A stretch of 64,000 nucleotides of DNA, taken from NCBI GenBank assembly GCA_964579725.1, contig CAZOHG010000005.1, positions 28,524-92,523 of the forward strand, written 5' to 3'. The position numbers and the translations under genes are program-made. How positions within the stretch are numbered: position 1 is the first letter of the stretch; every line of letters begins with the position of its first letter. The notes beneath the pieces are model-generated. The model searched no databases, was not told the origin of the DNA, and saw only the letters and a program-made list of their open reading frames with translations. The stretch is from CAZOHG01 sp964579725 (GTDB taxonomy: Bacteria > Zhuqueibacterota > JdFR-76 > BMS3Abin05). Shown in pieces: positions 45,581-53,402 of the stretch.

Positions 45581-45635
45581 CACTGAAGAAATCTTTATTG
45601 AATCTTTCATTTTTCTGTGCTAAACTATAGTGCGG
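45581..45635. repeat. Left copy of the 55-bp contig-end overlap
   Basis: This stretch is identical to 45736-45790 and ends at the first N. It is best read as an assembly artefact, the shared end of two contigs, and not a biological repeat. Confidence 0.92.
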
Positions 45636-45735
45636 NNNNNNNNNNNNNNNNNNNNNNNNNNNNNNNNNNNNNNNNNNNNNNNNNNNNNNNNNNNNNNNNN
45701 NNNNNNNNNNNNNNNNNNNNNNNNNNNNNNNNNNN
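45636..45735. other. Assembly gap 2 (100 N), probably zero length
   Basis: 100 N placeholder. The flanks carry the same 55 bases, so the contigs overlap and the gap should be closed by merging them. Confidence 0.95.
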
Positions 45736-45790
45736 CACTGAAGAAATCTTTATTGAATCTTTCATTTTTCTGTGCTAAACTATAGTGCGG
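45736..45790. repeat. Right copy of the 55-bp contig-end overlap
   Basis: Starts at the first base after the N-run and equals 45581-45635 base for base. See the left copy. Confidence 0.92.
45753..45781 (+). promoter_or_regulatory. Promoter of msrAB
   Basis: TTGAAT at 45753-45758 and TAAACT at 45776-45781 are separated by 17 bp, about 68 bp upstream of the msrAB ATG. The same sequence appears in the left copy of the 55-mer. Confidence 0.65.
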
Positions 45791-45848
45791 TAGAAATGGA
45801 AATGCGAATGATTATTTTTTCGTTTTAGATACAAGACGAGGTTTCTTT

Positions 45849-47003
45849 ATGAAGAGTCGCGTTTTATTTCTCTTGGCCCTTTTTCTTTTAAATGTGTCGG
45901 GGAATCAAGGACAAATTCACAAAGCAAGGGAAAAGTACATGAGAACAGGAAAAAGTGTTTCCCCCATGACAGGCCCTCAAGCTGAATCCCGGGCCGAACA
46001 AATAAAGTCAGCCATTTTTGCCGGGGGATGTTTCTGGTGCATTGACGCCATTTTTGAGCAGGTGCCTGGCGTGGTCTCCGTGACGTCCGGGTACACGGGT
46101 GGTCACGTTCCCCACCCCACTTACCAAGAAGTCTGTACCGGGACGACGGGACATTTTGAAGCGGTGCTGGTACGGTACGACCCGGTAAGGGTTTCGTACC
46201 GGGATCTGCTGCGGGTTTTCTGGATGCACATTGACCCTACGGATCCTGGCGGGCAATTTCACGACCGGGGTTCCCAGTACCGGACGGCCATTTTTTATGG
46301 AAATGAGGCAGAGAAAAATCTGGCGGAAGAATCCAAGGAAGCGCTTCAGCATTCCGACATTTTCACGCGCCCCATTGTGACGCTGATTTTGCCCGCGGGA
46401 GAATTTTATCCGGCTGAGGACTACCACCAAAATTACTACCGCAAAAACAACATTCCCTTCGAGACCTTTTTTGTCGCCACGGGTCACGAGCCGTTTGTGG
46501 ACGAGGTTTGGAAAAATCACGAGCAATTTCATTTCTTTCCGAAATCGGGCCGGCCGTGGATGACGTTTCAGAAACCCTCGGCAGAAAAACTGAAAAAAAT
46601 CCTGACACCGCTCCAGTACGCGGTAACACAGGAAAATGCCACGGAACCGCCTTTTCAAAATCCCTACTGGAACCTTCACGCCCCCGGCCTCTATGTGGAT
46701 GTAGTCTCCGGCGAACCGCTTTTCAGTTCCACGGACAAATTTGACTCGGGAACCGGCTGGCCAAGCTTTTCACGCGCACTACCTGTGGGGAATATTGTGG
46801 AACGACGCGACACGCGTCTGGGAACCGTGCGCATTGAGGTGCGCAGCCGCCACGGGGACTCCCACCTTGGGCACGTTTTTCAGGACGGGCCCCCGCCCAC
46901 GCATCTTCGATATTGCATGAACTCGGCCGCCTTACGCTTTATTCCAGTAAAGGATTTGGCAAAAGAGGGGTACGGGGAGTATCTAAAATGGTTTCAAAAA
47001 TAA
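45849..47003 (+). CDS. msrAB: Secreted MsrA-MsrB fusion methionine sulfoxide reductase
   Basis: The 384-residue protein repairs oxidised methionine: MsrA handles the S form and MsrB the R form. The MsrA domain (residues ~50-210) has the AGGCFWC motif, with Cys61 as the catalytic residue. The MsrB domain (~235-370) has GTGWPSFSRAL, RSRHGDSHLGHVF and the catalytic Cys356 in LRYCMNSAALRF. The zinc-binding CxxC pairs of the zinc form of MsrB are absent (VDVVSGEPLF at that place). An N-terminal signal peptide (VLFLLALFLLNVSGN) predicts export. The ATG follows CGAGGTTTCTTT. Confidence 0.95.
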   Translation: MKSRVLFLLALFLLNVSGNQGQIHKAREKYMRTGKSVSPMTGPQAESRAEQIKSAIFAGGCFWCIDAIFEQVPGVVSVTSGYTGGHVPHPTYQEVCTGTTGHFEAVLVRYDPVRVSYRDLLRVFWMHIDPTDPGGQFHDRGSQYRTAIFYGNEAEKNLAEESKEALQHSDIFTRPIVTLILPAGEFYPAEDYHQNYYRKNNIPFETFFVATGHEPFVDEVWKNHEQFHFFPKSGRPWMTFQKPSAEKLKKILTPLQYAVTQENATEPPFQNPYWNLHAPGLYVDVVSGEPLFSSTDKFDSGTGWPSFSRALPVGNIVERRDTRLGTVRIEVRSRHGDSHLGHVFQDGPPPTHLRYCMNSAALRFIPVKDLAKEGYGEYLKWFQK

Positions 47004-47005
47004 GC

Positions 47006-47030
47006 AGGCGCCCCCGCAATGAGGGCGCCT
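47006..47030. terminator. GC-rich hairpin downstream of msrAB and the OmpA-HhH pair
   Basis: AGGCGCCC and GGGCGCCT form an 8-bp stem with a 9-base loop. On the minus strand it is followed by GCTTATTTTTG, so it could end transcription of the minus-strand OmpA-HhH pair. On the plus strand there is no T-run. Confidence 0.5.
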
Positions 47031-47115
47031 ACCCTCTCCAAAAAACAAAACGCAACCACCCGGGGTGGGAAAAATCGGGTCCACGCGTTTCGTTCGCTCA
47101 AGGCCGAAGAGAAAT

Positions 47116-47136
47116 CTGGAGGCTGAAAGCCTCCAG
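47116..47136. repeat. Perfect intergenic hairpin
   Basis: CTGGAGGCT, GAA and AGCCTCCAG form a perfect 9-bp stem with a 3-base loop in the convergent gap between msrAB and the HhH gene. No T-run follows directly on either strand. It may be a dispersed palindromic repeat or a terminator element. Confidence 0.45.
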
Positions 47137-47156
47137 TGCCGCTCAACCCGGAGAGG

Positions 47157-47618
47157 CTACACCTCCTCTCCATATTTTTCTCGGTGCAATTTCTTCGCCT
47201 GGGTAATCCACTGGTCACGGAAAATACGGTCGCTGAAATGCTCTAATTGATTTTCAATTTCTTTGGCCTCTTCTTCCGTCAAGGAGGCAATTTGCAAATA
47301 GGAATAGATTCCCAGCGAGTTGAGTTTTTCCTCCAGATACGGACCGATTCCTTTAATTTTCTTCAAATCGTCTTTTTGCGGCTGTGGCGTCTCCGTTTTC
47401 CGATTTTTGCACGCTGCTAACTCGGCCGAAAGTTGCCGATTTTCATTCTCCAGCTCCTGCATGCGGCGGTCTTTTTCCGCCAAGGCTGTGTTCAAAACAG
47501 AGGTTTCTGCGGCGGCATTCTTCTCTTTCGGTGCTCCTCTCAGTAGCCAGCCGATCACAAAGCCCAAAATAGCGGCCAAAACAAGACAACAAATCATTTG
47601 TGCAATCAAACTTAGCAT
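47157..47618 (-). CDS. Membrane-anchored coiled-coil protein with helix-hairpin-helix domain
   Basis: The 153-residue protein has an N-terminal hydrophobic helix (IAQMICCLVLAAILGFVIGWLL), a predicted coiled coil (residues ~40-72, AEKDRRMQELENENRQLSAEL) and a C-terminal HhH-type domain (residues ~83-153: LKKIKGIGPYLEEKLNSLGI, then FSDRIFRDQWITQAKKLHRE). The last part resembles the predicted 5' nuclease-like HhH domain (COG3743) found attached to various proteins; whether it binds DNA is unclear. It starts 5 bp after the OmpA gene ends and is likely co-transcribed. Confidence 0.8.
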   Translation of the reverse strand: MLSLIAQMICCLVLAAILGFVIGWLLRGAPKEKNAAAETSVLNTALAEKDRRMQELENENRQLSAELAACKNRKTETPQPQKDDLKKIKGIGPYLEEKLNSLGIYSYLQIASLTEEEAKEIENQLEHFSDRIFRDQWITQAKKLHREKYGEEV

Positions 47619-47623
47619 GTTTT

Positions 47624-48169
47624 TTATTCTCCTTTTACAATCAGCTCCACACGTCGATTTTGCCGACGTCCCTCTCTCGTCGCATTTTCGCCAACCGGTT
47701 CGCTGCTGCCTTTCCCAATAATTTCAAAGGTGACGTTAGCCAATCCTTTTTGCTTTAAATAGTCGGCCACCGCCTGCGCCCGTTGCACACTTAGTGTCTG
47801 ATTCAAGCCCGAGCTGCCCGAAGCGTCGGCATGCCCCACCACCAACAGGTGGAGCGGGCCCTTCATTCTCAACGTATCGGCTACCACATCCAAAATTTTG
47901 CGTGCCTTTTCATCGATTTGACTTGCGTTCGGCCGAAACGAAATTTGGTGGGTTGCGAGAAATGCACTCAGTTTTTCGGTCTTTTGAGTCGGAGGTTTAA
48001 CGCCCCCCTGCACCGGCGTTTTCGTGGTCGGAGTCACTTTTTCCACCTGCAATCCCGATGTTGCCGGTTGCCGTTGGCGTTGAATCTTCTTTGCCTTAAA
48101 AACCAAGCAACAGACAATGAGAAACAAGAGAAGAATGAAACCGATCCACAAAATTGTTTTGCGATTCAT
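47624..48169 (-). CDS. OmpA-family peptidoglycan-binding protein with N-terminal membrane helix
   Basis: The 181-residue protein has an N-terminal hydrophobic helix (ILWIGFILLLFLIVCCLVF), a Pro/Thr-rich linker and a C-terminal OmpA domain (~65-181). The OmpA signature is visible as LLVVGHADASGSSGLNQTLSVQRAQAV, NVTFEIIGKGSSEPVGEN and GRRQNRRVEL, with the conserved Asp and Arg residues that hold diaminopimelate. The helix is not followed by a signal cleavage site, so it may be anchored in the inner membrane. A GAAAGG ribosome site precedes the ATG. It is linked to the HhH gene. Confidence 0.9.
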   Translation of the reverse strand: MNRKTILWIGFILLLFLIVCCLVFKAKKIQRQRQPATSGLQVEKVTPTTKTPVQGGVKPPTQKTEKLSAFLATHQISFRPNASQIDEKARKILDVVADTLRMKGPLHLLVVGHADASGSSGLNQTLSVQRAQAVADYLKQKGLANVTFEIIGKGSSEPVGENATREGRRQNRRVELIVKGE

Positions 48170-48395
48170 CCGAAACCTTTCCTGTCAGAATAGGGAATTT
48201 TTTTAACAACGCGACAGGAATTTCAACAATCGTGCCAAAATAGTGCAATTAGACGATTTGTTGTTATTTAGGAAGTTAGAGCAGAACATCCTACTGCTTT
48301 TACCCCGATTTTGCCTTTGATTGGGTGAAATAGCCTGTTAGGTGCGATATTTGCCCCAATTGGGCGACACGACTGCCGCGGCCGCCCAAGAGCCT

Positions 48396-49418
48396 CTACC
48401 GTTGAACCCGCCCCGAAAGGTTGCCCTGCACAATGCTCATGACTTCCGCTTCGCTCACCAAATTCATGTCACCCGGAATGGTCTGTTTGAGCGCCGAAGC
48501 CGCCACCGCAAATTCCAATGCCTGTTGGGCTTCCCAGCCCGAAACAAGACCGTGAATCAGCCCCGCCGCGAAAGAATCGCCACCGCCGACGCGATCCACC
48601 AGGTGAAGGGCATATTTTCGGCTGACGTGGAAGGAAGAATCGTCCAGAAACAGCGCCGACCAGTTGTTGTCCGAGGCTGAAAGGCTCTCGCGCAGGGTAA
48701 TGGCGACTCGTTTGGCTCCGCTGCGTTCCGCAAGCCGCCGGGCGACCTTTTTGTACTTTTCGATGTCCAGATGTCCCTTTTCCACATTCACCCCCTCTTC
48801 CCGAATCCCGAACACTTTTTCCGCATCTTCCTCATTCCCGATGACCACATCCACAAATTCTACCAGACGGGACATGAGGCGCTGAGCCTCTTCGGGCGTC
48901 CACAATTTTTTGCGGTAATTGAGATCACAACTGACGGTCAGCCCCAATTCTTTGGCTTTTCGAACTGATTCCAGCGCCACTTCCGCACACGAAGGGGAAA
49001 GTGCCGGTGTAATTCCCGTGATGTGGAACCAATCCTTCCCGGCGAAAACCTCTTCCCACGGCACCATACCCGGTTGCAATTCACTAACAGCCGAGTGTGC
49101 CCGGTCGTACACCACTCTGGACGGCCGAATGGACGCGCCGTGTTCAAGAAAATAAATTCCCAACCGTTCGCCGCCGCGTAAAATAAAATCCGTGTGCACT
49201 CCAAAGCGCCGCAGGGCATTTTCGGCAGCATCTCCCAGAGGATTTTCCGGCAAACGCGTGACGTAGTAAACTGTATGGCCAAAGGCACTTAGAGACACAG
49301 CCACGTTGGCCTCTCCTCCCCCGTAGGTAGCCTGAAATCGATCGGCCTGAATCAGCCGTTCGTAGTGGTAGGGTGCCAAGCGTAACATAATTTCGCCGAA
49401 GGTTACAATTTTCGCCAT
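48396..49418 (-). CDS. kdgK: 2-keto-3-deoxygluconate kinase (PfkB family)
   Basis: The 340-residue sugar kinase has the N-terminal EIMLRLAPYHYERLIQA segment typical of KDG kinases, a GGGEANVAVSLSAFG substrate motif and the catalytic DRVGGGDSFAAGLI near residue 280. KDG kinase phosphorylates 2-keto-3-deoxygluconate in pectin/uronate and Entner-Doudoroff routes. The ATG at 49416-49418 follows AAAGGAAAAACCC; a longer frame to 49523 adds 35 unrelated residues. No aldolase (eda) gene is nearby. Related PfkB kinases with other sugar specificity cannot be fully excluded. Confidence 0.85.
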   Translation of the reverse strand: MAKIVTFGEIMLRLAPYHYERLIQADRFQATYGGGEANVAVSLSAFGHTVYYVTRLPENPLGDAAENALRRFGVHTDFILRGGERLGIYFLEHGASIRPSRVVYDRAHSAVSELQPGMVPWEEVFAGKDWFHITGITPALSPSCAEVALESVRKAKELGLTVSCDLNYRKKLWTPEEAQRLMSRLVEFVDVVIGNEEDAEKVFGIREEGVNVEKGHLDIEKYKKVARRLAERSGAKRVAITLRESLSASDNNWSALFLDDSSFHVSRKYALHLVDRVGGGDSFAAGLIHGLVSGWEAQQALEFAVAASALKQTIPGDMNLVSEAEVMSIVQGNLSGRVQR

Positions 49419-49741
49419 GGGTTTTTCCTTTCCAAATGAGGTCGTCCATTTTTCCAAATACCGCAATCGATTTTTTAGAAAGATAGGAAAAAGCCACCGA
49501 AAATAAAAGCAAAATTTCTTCATTTGGATTTTATTCCCCCTGTTTTTAGTGCTGCCCCAATGGGAGAGAATTCCATTGGGAAAGTAAAATTACAACAAAG
49601 GTACCCTCTAAAATCCACACAAAAAACGGGATTTTTCTCGTACGCTCAATCTGATTCAAACATTTCTTGATTTTCAATCCCAATCTTCCTAATTTTAAGG
49701 GAATTGAAATCTTCGGCGTCACAAAAATCAGGGAGAAAAAC
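49419..49741. other. Divergent region between kdgK and the BI-1 gene
   Basis: About 320 bp of AT-rich sequence between divergent genes. It contains the promoter of the BI-1 gene (49667-49695). On the minus strand I find no clean promoter for kdgK. No gene or repeat is recognised. Confidence 0.5.
49667..49695 (+). promoter_or_regulatory. Promoter of the BI-1 gene
   Basis: TTGATT at 49667-49672 and TAATTT at 49690-49695 are separated by 17 bp, ending 46 bp before the ATG at 49742. Confidence 0.65.
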
Positions 49742-50449
49742 ATGCAAGAAAGATATTTTGCCCAACCGCGTGTTTTAGGCCGCGCTCAGGAAAATACGCT
49801 GCTTCGCTCGGTGTACAATTGGATGGTGTTGGGGTTGTTTGTTTCAGGAGGGATTGCGTATTTGACCGCCCACAGCGCGGGACTTCAGCAGATTATTTTC
49901 GGCAACTCGTTTATGATCTGGGTGCTGTTTCTCGGCGAATTGGGCCTGGTGTTCGGTATTTCGGGGGGCATTCACCGGATGTCGGCCGCCACGGCTTCCT
50001 GGCTTTTCCTGCTCTTTTCCTTCATAAACGGACTCACGCTGTCCTCCATTTTCCTGGTGTACACCTCGGCTTCTCTGGCCACAACCTTTTTCATCACGGG
50101 ATTCACATTTGGACTCACCAGTTTGTACGGTTACGCTACCCAAACCAACCTCTCGTCCATTGGCAACTATTTGTTTATGGGATTAATCGGCATTATTGTC
50201 GCAACGACTGTTAATATTTTTCTAAGAAATTCCATGCTGGATTTGGTTATTTCGTACATTGGCATCTTAATCTTCGTGGGATTAACCGCCTACGACACCC
50301 AAAAAATTCGCCGGATGGGCGAAAACATGGCCGGAGCGGACAGCGAATCCCTCGGGAAAATGGCCATCCTCGGGGCTTTGGCGCTTTACCTTGATTTCGT
50401 CAACCTGTTCCTGATGCTTCTTCGTATTTTCGGACGGAGCGATCGGTAA
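49742..50449 (+). CDS. Bax inhibitor-1 / YccA family membrane protein
   Basis: The 235-residue protein has seven hydrophobic helices and the BI-1 end signature TAYDTQKIRRM with an acidic residue pair typical of the pH-gated calcium leak. Family members are membrane proteins linked to protein quality control or ion leak. The ATG at 49742 follows AGGGAGAAAAAC; an upstream in-frame start at 49667 lies in the promoter. It is followed 66 bp later by a fructokinase-like gene on the same strand. Confidence 0.93.
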   Translation: MQERYFAQPRVLGRAQENTLLRSVYNWMVLGLFVSGGIAYLTAHSAGLQQIIFGNSFMIWVLFLGELGLVFGISGGIHRMSAATASWLFLLFSFINGLTLSSIFLVYTSASLATTFFITGFTFGLTSLYGYATQTNLSSIGNYLFMGLIGIIVATTVNIFLRNSMLDLVISYIGILIFVGLTAYDTQKIRRMGENMAGADSESLGKMAILGALALYLDFVNLFLMLLRIFGRSDR

Positions 50450-50515
50450 GAGTGAGCAAAACACGTCCGGCTTAGTCAGAGCGACGAAACAAAAAGCCAA
50501 ACGGGAGATGGAAGC

Positions 50516-51442
50516 ATGATCTACACAATTACCCTTAATCCGGCTCTGGACCGAACCCTCTGGATCGACAAAATCCGCACCGACGACGCCAATCGCATTC
50601 AAAAAGAAGAAAAATTCGCCGGGGGAAAGGGAATTGACGTCTCCCGGGTTCTCGGTCATTTAGGCGTTCCCAATCATGCCCTGGGGTTTTTAGGCGGCTA
50701 CGTCGGCATGGAAGTGGAGGGCCTGCTCCTTCAGGAAGGCATCTACTGCGATTTTACACGCATTGCCAACGACACCCGCACCAATATTATTTTAAACGTC
50801 CGTGAAACGGGGCAGCAAATTTCTTTTAATGCCCGGGGCCCTGAGGTTCGGCCGGCTGAGCTTACGGCCTTTTTCCAGAAACTGGAACAACTGCCGGCCC
50901 CCGAATACGTCACCATTAGCGGAAGTCTGCCGGAAAATTTAAGTCCCGTCATTTACGCGCGCAGTATTGAAATCCTGAAACGCAAAGGGGCACGTGTTTT
51001 GTTGGACTCCGACGGAGACAATTTGCGTGTGGGGCTTACGGCGGAACCGGCGATTATTAAACCGAACCTCCACGAATTAGAGCGACTTTTAAACCGCACC
51101 CTCACCGATTTGAACGAGGTTCTTGCAGCCGCGGAGGAAATCCAACAAAAGGGAGTCGAGATTGTGCTGGTGTCCATGGGGGCAAAGGGCATTCTTTTGG
51201 TCAGCGCTGCGGAAAAACTGCTCGCGGTTCCTCCCAAAGTGCACGTTGTAAATACCATTGGTGCCGGGGATTCCGCTGTGGCGGGTTTTGTTTTCGCCCA
51301 AATTCAGAAGAAATCCCTAAAAGAGGCTCTGGCGTACGCTGTGGCAGCCGGAACCGCGACCACACTGCAACCTGGAACAGCCCTGGCCAGGCCGGAACAC
51401 ATTCGCGAATTGCTTCCAAAAGTGGAAATCAGGGCCCTTTAA
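50516..51442 (+). CDS. 1-phosphofructokinase-family hexose kinase (PfkB type)
   Basis: The 308-residue kinase begins MIYTITLNPALDRTLWID, the signature of the 1-phosphofructokinase/tagatose-6-phosphate kinase branch, and has the substrate motif GGKGIDVSRVLGHLG and the catalytic NTIGAGDSAVAGFV near residue 248. It could be 1-phosphofructokinase or the minor 6-phosphofructokinase PfkB. No PTS genes lie nearby, which argues for a PfkB-like glycolytic role, but this is not certain. A GGGAGATGGAAGC ribosome site precedes the ATG. Confidence 0.88.
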   Translation: MIYTITLNPALDRTLWIDKIRTDDANRIQKEEKFAGGKGIDVSRVLGHLGVPNHALGFLGGYVGMEVEGLLLQEGIYCDFTRIANDTRTNIILNVRETGQQISFNARGPEVRPAELTAFFQKLEQLPAPEYVTISGSLPENLSPVIYARSIEILKRKGARVLLDSDGDNLRVGLTAEPAIIKPNLHELERLLNRTLTDLNEVLAAAEEIQQKGVEIVLVSMGAKGILLVSAAEKLLAVPPKVHVVNTIGAGDSAVAGFVFAQIQKKSLKEALAYAVAAGTATTLQPGTALARPEHIRELLPKVEIRAL

Positions 51443-51564
51443 CCGGCGCAAAGCGCTTCGGCCAATTTGCACGCTTCCGAAAATTGGGGAAAGTTTTTCC
51501 ATTAAAAATCGGAGGGTTCCCACCAGTCTCTGTTAGGCCGTTTCGTTCAACCCCCAATTTCATA

Positions 51565-51593
51565 TTGAATTTGCCCTCGATTTTTCGTATTTT
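51565..51593 (+). promoter_or_regulatory. Promoter of the Ig-like lipoprotein/symporter unit
   Basis: TTGAAT at 51565-51570 and TATTTT at 51588-51593 are separated by 17 bp. The ATG at 51680 is 86 bp downstream. Confidence 0.6.
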
Positions 51594-51679
51594 AAGGGCA
51601 CTCATTAAAATCGGAACACACCTTTTTTCAGGTTGATTTGGTAACGGAGCGCTATGAAAACGGGGTCTTTTTTCTTTTC

Positions 51680-53389
51680 ATGAGAGTTTTTTCGTGTCCT
51701 TTGCCGAGCCAAAAACGGTTCTTTTTGTGGGGTTCCGCCCTGGCCCTTTTGGCGCTCAGTTGCGCCCGGCAGGCAATGCCTCCCGGGGGGCCCGAAGACC
51801 GTACACCCCCGCGCGTTGTCCGAACCGTCCCCCCAAATGGCAGTCTTCACGCTCCGCGTGCACCCCAGGTGGTGATTGAGTTCAGCGAGGCAATTGACAG
51901 ACGAACGGTGCCCCAGGCGCTCTTTTTCACCCCCCGACCGCGGGTTCAACCCAAACTAAAATGGCGGGGGCGTCGTCTTACCCTTGTTTTCCCCGATTCT
52001 TTTCAGACCGATCAAACCTATTTAATCACGCTGGGAACGGGTATTCGGGACCGCCACGGTAATTCGATGAAACAAACGGTCACGCTGGCTTTTTCAACGG
52101 GCGATCAATTGGACAACGGCCGCATTTTCGGTCAGGTGTTCGGTAAGGGTTCGCTCCCACCGGTTCAGGTTTGGGGGTATCGGCTCCAAAACCTTCCGGC
52201 GCCCGACCCGCGGGAAAAATCCCCTCAATACGTTACCCAGTGTAGCGGCGACGGAAAATTTGTTTTCCGCTACCTGCCACCAGGACGCTACCGACTCTTT
52301 GCCATTCTTGACAAAGACAAAAACGATCGCTACACCCCCGGGTATGACGCTTTCGGGCTTCCGCCCCGGGACGCCCACATTACGCGCAAGGACTCCACCG
52401 ATGGCCCCCTCTTTTTCCGAATCGCCGTTCGGGACACCCTTCCCCCCAAAATTCTTTCGGCTCTCGCACCAAACTCACAACAGGTGCGGGTGCGTTTCAG
52501 CGAAGCCATCGATTCCACGGACGCTTCCCGTCCCGCCCATTTTTCCATTACGTCCCCAGGGGGACGTCTTTCCGTCAGATGTGCCTACCGAAACACCCTG
52601 CGCCCTTCTCGCGTGGTTTTGTGCACCGCCAAACAGGATTCGTCCGTTACCTACACCCTGACGGTTCGAGCTGTCCGCGATTTGGCAGGGATTCCGCTTG
52701 ACTCGGCGCACGCCACGGTTTCTTTTCGGGGAAGTGCCGCCCCGGACACCGGTTCTCCCCGCTTGGTGCGTATTTCCCCCCGGGACAGCAGTCGAGCGGT
52801 CCTCCCGGACATTCGGCTTTCCTGCGTTTTCAGTGAAGCCATGAAACCTGCAACCGCTCCCTTTCATCTTGTTTCCGCTGCAGGGGATTCCATCTCGGGC
52901 TCGGGCGTCTGGCTTCAACCCGACCATTTCGTTTTCGCACCCAAACGTCCCCTTTCGGGGAACACCGACTTTCGATTCACTGTCTCTGCAGAAAAACTGG
53001 TCGATCGGCAGGGGAATCCTTTTTCGGGCGATTCCACTTTAACTACATTCCACGTCGTTTCCCGGGACACACTAACGGAAATTTCGGGAGAAATTGACGA
53101 CCCGGACTCGGAGGCTCGGGGGCCCTTAATTGTCCGAATACAAGAAATCAATCCGCCCAAAATAAAAAAGCTGGACCGCTTATTGAAACCGGGGCCGTTT
53201 CGCTTTCCCTATTTATTTCCTGGTTCGTACAGGCTGTCGGCCTTTCGAGACACAGACAACAACGGGAGGCTTTCTCCGGGGTCGCTGCACCCCTTTCGTT
53301 TTGCGGAACGCTTTTTGGTGTACCCCGACACCGTGGCGGCTCGCGCGCGCTGGCCAAACGAGGAAAATAACCTGACACTTCCGAAATAA
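51680..53389 (+). CDS. Ig-like (Big_5) domain lipoprotein
   Basis: The 569-residue lipoprotein has a signal peptide with lipobox LALSC (Cys near residue 28). The N-terminal ~100 residues contain a bacterial Ig-like fold of the Big_5 type (PPRVVRTVPPNGS to LAFSTGDQ). Further beta-rich repeats with SEAID/FSEAM motifs occur near residues 260-300 and 380-420, and a C-terminal domain has RDTDNNGRLSPGS. This is a common FCB surface lipoprotein of unknown role. The ATG at 51680 is chosen as it begins the signal peptide; a TTG at 51638 is in frame. A symporter gene starts 13 bp after the stop. Confidence 0.75.
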   Translation: MRVFSCPLPSQKRFFLWGSALALLALSCARQAMPPGGPEDRTPPRVVRTVPPNGSLHAPRAPQVVIEFSEAIDRRTVPQALFFTPRPRVQPKLKWRGRRLTLVFPDSFQTDQTYLITLGTGIRDRHGNSMKQTVTLAFSTGDQLDNGRIFGQVFGKGSLPPVQVWGYRLQNLPAPDPREKSPQYVTQCSGDGKFVFRYLPPGRYRLFAILDKDKNDRYTPGYDAFGLPPRDAHITRKDSTDGPLFFRIAVRDTLPPKILSALAPNSQQVRVRFSEAIDSTDASRPAHFSITSPGGRLSVRCAYRNTLRPSRVVLCTAKQDSSVTYTLTVRAVRDLAGIPLDSAHATVSFRGSAAPDTGSPRLVRISPRDSSRAVLPDIRLSCVFSEAMKPATAPFHLVSAAGDSISGSGVWLQPDHFVFAPKRPLSGNTDFRFTVSAEKLVDRQGNPFSGDSTLTTFHVVSRDTLTEISGEIDDPDSEARGPLIVRIQEINPPKIKKLDRLLKPGPFRFPYLFPGSYRLSAFRDTDNNGRLSPGSLHPFRFAERFLVYPDTVAARARWPNEENNLTLPK

Positions 53390-53402
53390 AAGGAGCACAC
53401 TC

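Larger units (their letters stand above)
45363..45848. other. Divergent region between cfa and msrAB, including gap 2
   Basis: No gene is seen. Contents: the cfa promoter and inverted repeat, the duplicated 55-mer, gap 2 and the msrAB promoter. If the duplicate is merged, the true distance between the two genes shrinks to about 330 bp. Confidence 0.7.

Noticed and set aside
45581..45790. A biological direct repeat flanking an insertion
   Set aside because: The repeat copies abut the N-run exactly and the interval is a fixed 100 N, which fits a contig overlap and not an insertion site.
49419..49523. N-terminal extension of kdgK
   Set aside because: The 35 extra residues do not match PfkB kinases; the ATG at 49418 has a strong ribosome site.
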